Below the pieces are notes generated by a model. It made no database searches. It was not told where the DNA came from and saw only the letters and a list, made by a program, of their open reading frames with translations. From Hemileia vastatrix (Eukaryota; Basidiomycota; Pucciniomycetes; Pucciniales; Zaghouaniaceae), in NCBI GenBank assembly GCA_030280995.1, contig JASXTE010000005.1, positions 24,903,001 through 24,967,000 on the forward strand: a stretch of 64,000 nt of DNA, given 5' to 3'. Of this stretch, positions 56,137-64,000 are shown one piece after another. The stretch's first letter is position 1; each line of letters begins with the position of its first letter. The position numbers were made by a program, and so were the translations under genes.

Positions 56137-57360
56137 TTAATATTCAAATGCCTTATAAATACAGCTTTGAGCATGTTTTCTGCATAGCTGTTGCATTTGC
56201 ATAAATGATTTTACACCAGGATGTAGTTCCAACTTAGGTAATTTATTATTGAGAATCTGAGCAGGAGTGTTTGGGACATAACCTAACCAAAGCTCAAAAG
56301 GCTTTTTCTCAGTGACAGAATGAACAGTGCTATTATATGCAAATTCAAGACCAGGCAATAGAGTGACCCAATCATGAGTAAATCTGTCATTGTTTTTATA
56401 TTCTAAACCAAAGGCACAATACCTTCTAATCATATCTTCCAGAATTTGAATCATTCTTTCAGCTAGACCATCATTCTGAGGATGATGAGCTGTAGATAAC
56501 TTTAACTCACAGCCACAAAAATCCATCAAAGAGGTCCAAAACTCAGAAGTAAATTTTGGATCCCTATCAGAGATAATGGCTTTTTGAAAAACAATAATAT
56601 TAAACATGTAAGACCATAATAAGAAAGCTAATTCTTTTTTGGATACATCTTTGTGGGTTGGAATGAATTTGCACATTTTTTTGAATCTATCTACTATAAC
56701 CCCACAAGAGTTATAACTGTCTTTACCTGCTACAGGAAGACCAGCAACAAAATCCATGTTAATTATTTGCCAAGGAGCATTAGGTGCTTCAATATGTTGT
56801 AGTAAACCTGCTCTCTTACCTGTCAACCTTTTAGATTTCTGGCAGGAATCACAAGATTCAACATAAAATTTTGTATCTTCAGACATATTAGCCCACCAAG
56901 CAGAGTTTTTGATTCTAATCAATGTTTTTTCTAGATCAAAATGACCAGCTAATATGTCATCATGAAAAAGTTTGAGGATAGTTTCTTTCATAGAAGGAGG
57001 GATTACAATTACATTAGTAAGCTTTCTTCTATAATAAATATAACCATCTTCAATAGAAAACTTTCCTTTCATCAAGACACTTTGATACTTTGCAGGAAGA
57101 TTTTTAATCAATGCTTGAATTGAAGCATTCTTAGATTCATTTAAGATAGTAACTAATTTATTTAAATCAGAATCCTTATCATAAGAATCCAGTATTAATT
57201 TTAATAACTCCTCTTCCATATCAACTATAAATATACCATAGATATGAATACTATCATCTTCAGGCACATAAGCAGGATTGGAGTCATTATTTTGCAGAGG
57301 CAGTCTGGACAGCATATCAACATTGGAGTGAACATTTCCAGCCCTATGGATAATTGTCAC
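56137..57360 (-). pseudogene. Integrase of chromovirus 2 (core intact)
   Basis: An uninterrupted 407-residue frame. It begins in the RNase H-integrase connection (MTIIHRAGNVHSNVD). The zinc module has H133, H140, C170 and C173 (LFHDDILAGH, SCDSCQ). The catalytic triad is D203 (NMDFVAG), D265 (ISDRDPKF) and E301 (LAERMIQ), with exactly 35 residues between D265 and E301, the D,D-35-E rule. Downstream GLEFAYNSTVHSVTEKKPFE and LWLGYVPNTPAQIL match fungal chromoviruses. The stop at the 3' side (EY-TAA) and the TAG before 57,360 (where chromovirus 1 has MFRWQKAVQEY, so Trp changed to stop) separate it from its neighbours. All expected residues are present, so only nonsense changes block it. Confidence 0.85.
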
Positions 57361-57387
57361 CCATCCTCTGTATTCTTGAACAGCAAG

Positions 57388-58283
57388 TTGCTACCTGAAC
57401 ATATGTCTATTAGGTGTTTTCAGGTTTAAGAGGGACTTCACAGCACTACAGTCAGTTACTAATTCAAACTTTTGGTCATCTAGATAGTAGTGAAGTTTCT
57501 CAAGAGCCCAAACAACTGCTAAGCACTCTAACTGAGTGGCACCATATTTCAATTCACTATTTCTCAAGGTTCTTGAAATATAACAAATTACAACCTCTGA
57601 GGATTTATCATTAATAATTTGTTTCTGGTGGAGGGAAGCACCCAAACCAACAAAGCTAGCATCTGTATACAGGAAAAATGGTTTGTAAAAATCTAGAAGA
57701 GCTAAGATAGGGGCTGTCATTAAGCAACTCTTTAAAGTATCAAAAGATTTCTGACAGTCACTATTCCAGATTAATGCAACATCTTTCCTAGTGAGTTTGG
57801 TAAGAGGTAAGGCTATGATCTGATAAATTTTAATATATTTCCTGTAATAGCCACACATACCCAAAAAACTTTGGATTTCTCTTACAGAAGTTGGTGCTTT
57901 CACATTTTGAATTGCAGCAACTTTGTTTTGGTCTACACAAATTTGTAGGCCTGACACAACATGGCCAAGGACTTTCAAAGATTGAAAACCAAATTTACAC
58001 TTTTTCAAGGACAAGGTCATATTGATTTCATCCATTTTTTGGAAAACCCTATTTAAATGAACCATATGTTCATCAAAAGTTTAAGAAAAAATTATGATAT
58101 CATCAATGTACACCATGAGCCATCCTTCAATGATTTCCTGATGGAAAGTGTTATCCATGAATTCATGGAAAACTGAAGGGGCATTTTTGGGGCCAAAAGG
58201 CATTCTAACATACTTATATATTCCCATATGAGTAGCAATAAGAAAAAATTCTGAGAATTTTTCTCAACTGGAACTTGATGATA
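57388..58283 (-). pseudogene. Reverse transcriptase palm to RNase H of chromovirus 2
   Basis: After a frameshift near 58,283 the RT continues in a new frame: THMGIYKYVRMPFGPKNAPS, FHEFMDNTFHQ and GWLMVYIDDIIIFS, with the catalytic YIDD at 58,110-58,099. A TAA follows directly. The open frame 58,065-57,391 (224 residues) has the connection region (GHVVSGLQICVDQNKVAAIQ, FLGMCGYYRKYIK) and Ty3-type RNase H with D135 (LYTDASFVGLG), E180 (TQLECLAVVWALEKLHYY) and D205 (LVTDCSAV). It ends with RHMFR-stop. Catalytic residues of both enzymes are retained. Confidence 0.8.
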
Positions 58284-59890
58284 CCCTTGTTACCATCCGG
58301 ACAACTAATAAATTTTGCACCTTGCAAAGTAGCATGAATTGAATTAATTCTGGGTAAAGGATAAATATCATCAACAGTATAAGTGTTTAATGCTCTGTAA
58401 TCTCCACATAATCTAGCCTTATTATTTTCATAAGAAATCAAGACTGGGGAGATGACACAATATTTGGGGGTGAAATCCACTTTTTCAATGATGTTCATTT
58501 TTAATAATGTGGCAATATTATCTTCAATATCCTTTCTTTTTGTTGGAGAAGCAGGATATTGTTTTTTCCTAAGACTAGGAGGAATATCATTCAAGTTAAA
58601 GGATAAGGTAATTTTCATTTCTTCCTGAACACTTCCCAAGACATGAGAACAATGAGAAAAAGCCAAAGGGAAAGAAGTAATTGAGGCAATAATAGAATCC
58701 TTTTTTTCACTAGTTAAATGATCACCAAAAGAAGCAGTATTTATTTCTTTCAATGAATCATCCATTTCAATTGTTGGTCTGCCTTTACACTGGATCAGTG
58801 AGTTACAAGACTTTAACAGATGCCCAGAAGGTTTTCTAGGGGAGGAAATTTTGAATTTCCTTTTGCCATTCAATCCCAAGGTGAAGCAATTATTTTCTGG
58901 GTCCAATTTCACACCAAACATGGTCAAAATATCATTACCCATAATAAACCAATTGCTTAAATTATCATTTTTCATGACAACGAATTCAAAAATAGCTCTG
59001 ACAAAACCACCATTATATTTGAAGAATACAGAGGTTTTATATTTGCCAATAGGAATTAAGGTAAAACCATACACTCTCCATTTTTCAGAAGTTATAGATA
59101 ATAATTTACTCAAATAATCCTTATCTACTGAAGCTAAAGCTTTTTCAGACACTACACTTCCTCTAGCACCAGAATCAAGAACTACATCAACATTTTTACC
59201 ATTAATGATAACAGGTGCCTTCAAAGGGGATATGGCTATAGAATTGTTAGTAATATCTTTAATTATCTCAGCATTTTCTATTGAAGATAAATCCAATAAA
59301 CATTCTTCAGATATATTATCTAAATAATTGACATCCAGTTCAAACATTAAAACATCTTTACCAGATTCATTGTCATAGGAGATATTACTTTCACAGTCAC
59401 TAGAAGAATTATTGACATCTATTTCAGCCTCATCAGTGTCTTCATTGTGTTCAACAAGATTAATTTTCTTGTCACAAACATGACCCTTTTGCCATGGTTT
59501 GTTACATTTATAAAAAGTATTTGTTGCATATTTTTTAGGTGCAACTGGGGCAGAGGGTCTACCAGATTTTTCTGGGGGCTTTGTAGAGGGTTTATTCTGA
59601 TCATTATAAGGTTTATCAAGGTAATTATTAGGTTCATATATATGGTTGAGTAGTACCTCATTACAAATATTAATGAAAGAAGAATGTTCCCTCACATGCT
59701 CAGTTCTAGCTACAATTAAATCTCTAAGAGAATTTGGAAATTTATACAAGATTTTATCTCTCCAAATATCATTATTCATCTTTGGATCAATTGCTCTCAG
59801 CATCTTTGTTACTTTCATAAGAAAAACAATTGGTTTTTCAACAGAGGAGGATACATATCTAGTATTCTCATACAGTCTTTGCTGAGCCAA
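58284..59890 (-). pseudogene. Nucleocapsid, protease and RT N-terminus of chromovirus 2
   Basis: Part of a 558-residue frame. Residues 1-120: Gag C-terminus (IDPKMNNDIWRDKILYKFPN, LRDLIVARTEH). Residues 127-140: nucleocapsid knuckle FYKCNKPWQKGHVCD, a compact C-H-C form that recurs in both chromoviruses. Residues 160-215: acidic linker. Residues 223-260: protease with LDSGARGSVV (D239-S240-G241). Residues 430-520: RT fingers with YPASPTKRKDIEDNI, PKYCVISPVL and ARLCGDYRALN (495-502). After ISCPDGNKG the frame shifts, and the last ~20 codons (to 58,214) are out of phase. Gag and pol share one frame here, so the polyprotein needs no programmed shift. Confidence 0.85.
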
Positions 59891-60868
59891 CCTGAATTTT
59901 GAACCACCAAATTTATTCTAAATCAAGGATTTCCACTCATTCCATGTATAATGGTTATTATCTAATAGAACAGATTCATACCACATCAAGGCTAAATTGG
60001 AAAATAAAGAAATTAGCTTAGCAACAATTTCCTCATCAGGTAGTTTTTAAGATCTCTTTAAATTATCAATCCTTTGTATAAAGTGTTTCAAATCAGATGA
60101 AGAATCACCATCAAAGGTAGGATATTGATCCAACTTAGGCCAATTTTTCTGGATACTGGATTTTTCAATCCTATGGTTTGAATTATTCAAGGTTATCAGT
60201 TCCTGAAGCCTTGAAAGGTGCTCAGATATTTCATTATTCACAGAGGCAGCTGGCTCATTGTGAGCATTAAATTTATTTCTGTTTGATGCAATAGACTTTT
60301 CAGAATGAATTTCTACTGGTAAAATTGGTACATTACAAGGGAGAGAAGAACTACTCTGTTCAGGCTGTTTATTATTATGATTAACAGAAGTTTTAGCACT
60401 TTTTTTTAATTCATGATAATGAGTAGCCTGGACTATTGGTAATGCAGAAAATAGTTTCTCAAGGTTAGATAATTTATTTCTCAAATCAGGAATGTAAGAT
60501 AGTTGATCATTAATCCTAGAAATAGATAAAACATTTCTTTCCTCATCTACAGAGCATTCATTACTCAAATTCTGAGAATCAATTTTCAATTTTTTTAATT
60601 CACTGTGCAAAAGCATATTGTCATTCTTTAAAGCAGTATTTTCATCTTTTAGATTATCAACAGTTTTGCATAGGTGACTATATTTATTTGAAAGTGATCT
60701 GTGGTCAGATTTAATAGACTTTTTTTGAGCCAGGACATTATTTAATGTCTCTTTCAATTTGAAATAAGCTGTGTCTTGGACAGAAGAACTCACTTTGCAA
60801 TGTAAATTCAAATTATTTAATCTATCACTCTCATGTATTAACAAATCTCTCAAACGTTTGTCTTTCAC
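59891..60868 (-). pseudogene. Gag central part of chromovirus 2
   Basis: An open frame at 60,868-60,047 (begins with GTG, not a real start) matches 15,163-15,960 of chromovirus 1. It is a long coiled coil (RLRDLLIHESDRLNNLNLHC, KSDHRSLSNKYSHLCKTVDN, LDKIDSQNLS-like), then a Ser-rich region, EISEHLSRLQELITLNN, and the start of the capsid-like part (PKLDQYPTFDGDSSSDLKHF, IQRIDNL). TAA at about 60,046 stands where chromovirus 1 has Tyr. The frame then continues (KLPDEEIVAKLISLF, ALMWYESV) to a TAG near 59,920 and joins the next open frame at 59,890. Confidence 0.8.
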
Positions 60869-61731
60869 AACATTAAATCAAGGGTATCTTTCAATATTTC
60901 TTCAGAAGTTTTCTCAAGTAAAGTGTAAACTTCAGGGGAAACAGAATCATTCTTAATTGCAAGAGAAGGATTAATTAAAGAAGTAGAAGTTAAATGTAAA
61001 GGTTCATCAAACAAAAATTTGCTAATTACATCAATGGGGCTACTTATTAAAGGAAGTTGTTTCTTAAAGGGTTTAACTGTTCTACCAGGGTCCACATTAT
61101 TAACTGAAGATGATTTGTTATTATATATACCAACGTGTTTACCAAATAAATTACTTACCATGGAAAGGAAGGCAACTTCCCCTGTGCTTTCTTTCTTCAG
61201 CCCCCCTGATAAGGATGGTGCTGAAGAGATGGATTTTAGTTTGTTGTCCTGGATGGGCCAGGGTGTTGAGCTGGTTGCTGTACATTCTGTTGGTAGTGGG
61301 TCATCAAGTAATCCCATTTCCATTGCTCCACTTGCAGAATGCCTTGATTTTGGTTGAGGGATCTGGGTGCTTGACTGGGCTGAGGTTGAGGCTGAGGCTG
61401 GGAAGATGAGAAATGATGAGGTTGACCCTGTTTGGGATTTAATAGCTTCTGCATCTGCTGCCAGAGTGTGTCTACCTTTGCCTTGTACTTCATGCTTTCT
61501 GCTCTCAGTTCCTTTATATGGCTTGACATATTGTTTACCTGCTGTGTTAGAGGAATTTTTTTTATTTTTATACCTCTGAGTGGATTTTCCTGATTTATTT
61601 GAGGTTTTACTTCTTTCAGAGTTGTTAGGTGAGGGGAGTTTGCCACTTCTCCTGAAATATTCAGTGTCAACATCCACTTCAATCTCATCCACATGTAAGT
61701 TATCCATGCTTTTAGCCAAACTACTGGACAT
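60865..61731 (-). pseudogene. Gag N-terminus of chromovirus 2 (frame changes twice)
   Basis: A 288-residue frame starts MSSSLAKSMDNLHVDEIEVD and ends KTSEEILKDTLDLML-stop. Both ends align with chromovirus 1 (KELDLIDYYET; TLDPDIYENL). Its middle does not: there the second frame (61,694-61,236) aligns instead, with GIKIKKIPLTQQVNNMSSHI and KAKVDTLWQQMQKLL matching FKIKKMPLQQ and HIKKLR-KVEILEEQV of chromovirus 1. So the real coding path leaves the first frame near 61,650 and returns near 61,165 at SMVSNLFG, as if by two compensating indels. Near 60,868 another shift leads to the central part. Two frames happen to be open here; only the comparison tells which is real. Confidence 0.7.
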
Positions 61732-62415
61732 TTAAACTGTGAAAAAGAGAATCAAAATTAAACAATGATTCAATTTGTTATTTTAAAATAAAATATAATC
61801 AATTGGATTTTTAAAAAAAAATAAAAATTTTTTTTATTAAAAATCAATTAATTTAAAAAAAATGTAATACAAATAAATGTAATTACAATGTTTATTAAGA
61901 ATTAACAATAATTAAAATTAGACCAACCAATAAAGGTTTAAGAAGTCAACCAAAATAATTAAAGCCAAAATTAATATAATATTAAAACTGGGACTAAGTA
62001 CTGAGTACTATTATGGTAAACCAATATACAAAAAATAATAATAAAATTAATCTAATAATTTATCAAATATTAATTGTCTTCTAGGACTAAGAGTTTTACT
62101 CTATTATGGTCAACTAGGAAAAAAATTTTTTAATATAATGAAAACTTACACTCAGTGAATCAGCAATTAAGCCACAAACACTGTTATTGCAGTAAAAATA
62201 TAATACTATGAGTGAGAGGTGCAAAGGTGAACTTACTATAGTGATCGTAAAATCACTTCAAAATAATATATAATATAATTTAATATAAACCTAAACTATT
62301 GAACCCAAGTTTGAAACACGGTCCCGGCAAAAGATTTAATTTTTGGCTTGGGTGGTCTGTGCACTTTGTAGTTTGTCACAAGTCTTTGTCGTCGTTGTTG
62401 GGAAAGGTCCTCAAT
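61732..62415 (-). other. Leader of chromovirus 2
   Basis: Between gag and the 5' LTR. Just inside the LTR (minus strand) lies TTGAGGACCTTTCC, matching TTGTGGGCCTTTCC of chromovirus 1. Words such as GGTTGACTTCTTAAACC, TTGACCATAATAGAG and TTAGTCCYAG recur and resemble the leader minisatellite of chromovirus 1. No gene. Confidence 0.55.
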
Positions 62416-63590
62416 TATTGGCCGGTTGTCTAGAAGAAGGTGGAGGAGAAGATAATATATTATAAAATTGGATAGTAATGAATTAATAAATGTATCTTGG
62501 TTAGAGAGGACGAGAGGATTTGAGACTTGGTGCAACTATAAGTTTTTATTTAAAATATAATATATGTTTTTTAGTACTTATGTTCAAAAGCACAGAAAAA
62601 ACTGATAGTATTATTAAACTTAAAGCAACCTATAATTATTTATATAGTATTTTAATTAGATATGTAGAGCTAATAAAAATAATAAATAAAAGTAGTATAT
62701 TTAAAATATGTTTAAGTGAGTGTATGATAAGTAATGAGCTACAAGAGGGGTTTCCAAAGCCCTTTTATAGGCAATAGGACCTTATGGAGCGTTCCAATAG
62801 TACTTACAAAAAGATAAAATAATGTGAAAGAAATAATTAAAAGAATTTAATTAAAAACAATAAAAATAAACCCGTGATTAAGCAACTATTTTTTTTCCAT
62901 CAGAAATTAATATAAAAGAATAGAATTAACATAACAAAAAACTACGTGAGTATGGAAAATGAGAACTATGAGAAAGAAATCTAAAGAAGCAATACAAATA
63001 GCTAAAAAAGTATAATTAAAAAAAAGGAATTGTTTTTATGCTTTTAAATAATCTTAATTCAGTATAAGCAATGGTAATTTAATTATATTAACTATTTCAA
63101 GTAATTTAATTATTAAATTAAATGAAACAACTAATTAATTTAATAAAGAAACTTATTTAAAATGAGAAATTAAATTTAATCATATTAAATAATTTTTTTT
63201 AATTAATTTTGTAATTTTAGTGACACAATTAAGGGTCAAGGAAGCGCCCAATATTTATGGATACTATTATATGATAAGTTGTATTTAGTTTATATAAATG
63301 TTTTTATTAAAATTTTAATTACAGTGTAAGTTAAATTTACACTTATAATATAATTTTAAATAATTTATTTATACATACAAAGTGCGCCATGATATTATAG
63401 AATATAATATTTGTTTATGTAATAAAATTTATTTAATAATAAAATTAGTTATAGTAATTATTTTACTTATTCATAAAATATTTATAATTTTATTTTAATA
63501 ATTTTTTGTAATTAAATAATGTTATTCCTTTATATGATTTCAGTAATTTATTATATAAAATACTGGGCTCCTGAGATAGCCTGGCTGACA
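62416..63590 (-). repeat. 5' LTR of chromovirus 2
   Basis: 1,175 bp, minus strand from TGTCAGCCAGGCTATCTCAG (63,590) to CCGGCCAATA (62,416). Its outer edge keeps the canonical TGTCA. It matches the 3' LTR throughout; a ~25-base extra segment lies near 63,420 (ATGTAATAAAATTTATTTAA). Confidence 0.85.
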
Positions 63591-64000
63591 ATTTTGATGT
63601 TTCAATATGTTTCTTAAATAAATACATGAATTGAAAATAATTATATTTCATAATAAGAAAAAATAAAAATAAAAATAAAAAATCAGGTAATATGGTTTAA
63701 ATTAAAACATAAAAGCTTCAAATTTTTGGTTAAAAGGAGTTATCAATAAAAAGAACCACTGATCTTATTATATATTTTTTCAAAAAAAAAAATAGAATAA
63801 AATCATTAGAGAGGTTAAAAGTGATGTTTTTGAAATAAATAATATAATTTTTGGTCTTTTTAATGATCAAGTGAAATTCAAAATGAAAATGAAAATGAGT
63901 TTTATGAAAAAAATTCTGTGAATGGATTAGATTATTAATCTTCCCTTGTTATTATTTCTAAAAATTGTTCATTTAACTTTCACTATTATTCCAGAACAGA
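63591..64000. repeat. Duplicated segment, copy 2, right part
   Basis: Continues the similarity to 29,415-29,815 after the chromovirus insertion (phrases TTTCAATAT, AATCAGGTAATATGGTT, CAAAGCTTCAAA-like, TCATTAGAGAGGTTA). Runs off the window edge. Confidence 0.7.

Larger units (their letters stand above)
54451..63590 (-). mobile_element. Ty3/gypsy chromovirus 2, structurally complete
   Basis: 9,140 bp on the minus strand: 5' LTR 63,590-62,416, leader, gag, protease, RT, RNase H, integrase, chromodomain, polypurine tract, 3' LTR 55,635-54,451. All domains are present in order but interrupted by stops and frameshifts. Flanking ATATT (54,446-54,450) and ATTTT (63,591-63,595) agree in four of five bases, a decayed target duplication. 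In one ~310-base stretch I counted about 18 differences between the two LTRs, so the insertion is not recent. Confidence 0.9.

Noticed and set aside
61019..61579. Plus-strand frames of 112, 99 and 70 residues
   Set aside because: They are antisense shadows of the Gag N-terminus of chromovirus 2, with no conserved counterpart in chromovirus 1.

Overview
The window looks like repeat-dense, AT-rich nuclear DNA of a basidiomycete fungus, most probably a rust (Pucciniales). That placement is inference. It rests on short GT-AG introns (57 and 70 nt) in the one spliced gene model, basidiomycete-type Ty3/gypsy chromoviruses, a SANT/Myb-like protein family that I associate with rust genomes, and zinc-cluster proteins. 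No intact host gene, tRNA, rRNA or CRISPR array was recognised. Nearly everything supportable is a mobile element, its remains, or satellite DNA.

Layout. 1-3.3 kb: C-rich tract, a 28-bp palindrome, one end of a CACTA-type element, 123-bp and 93-bp tandem repeats, and a broken spliced SANT-like gene (minus). 3.3-9.3 kb: tandem array of a ~610-bp unit, each unit carrying a 46-bp palindrome. 9.5-12.8 kb: a complete CACTA-type MITE, then decayed Ty1/copia pieces. 12.8-28.3 kb: chromovirus 1 (plus strand), split by a 7.6-kb TIR transposon (16.6-24.2 kb) that holds a lattice of about nineteen 22-bp palindromes. 28.5-30.8 kb: a duplicated segment, two MITE copies and a second SANT-like pseudogene. 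34.1-37.2 kb: another MITE, a purine-rich tract, a PIF/Harbinger transposase relic and a solo LTR with a perfect 5-bp target duplication.

38.4-48.8 kb: a different LTR family, with three ~1.1-kb LTRs. One copy (38.4-42.3 kb, minus) is cut by a second (42.3-48.8 kb, plus) that has gag and protease but no reverse transcriptase or integrase. Both carry two genes antisense to gag, and each of these encodes a protein with a fungal zinc-cluster cysteine pattern. This is the most interesting feature of the window. 48.9-51.3 kb: a 2.3-kb hexanucleotide satellite that switches from (TTTATA)n to (TTTTTA)n, followed directly by an inverted MITE. 52.0-53.3 kb: 3' end of another gypsy element (integrase C-terminus, minus) sharing a structured hairpin with the 38-48 kb family. 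54.5-63.6 kb: chromovirus 2 (minus), structurally complete (LTR-gag-protease-RT-RNase H-integrase-chromodomain-LTR) but with stops and frameshifts. It is inserted into a second copy of the segment seen at 28.5-29.8 kb.

How the parts relate. The two chromoviruses are homologous throughout, so each can be used to read the other. That comparison shows which frames are real, exposes a deletion of the RT core in element 1, reveals the target duplication of the nested TIR transposon, and uncovers a stop codon shared at the same conserved position. The four complete MITEs each have matching 3-bp target duplications. SANT-like and Harbinger DDE relics co-occur, as expected for the two proteins of PIF/Harbinger transposons, though they are not shown to belong to one element.
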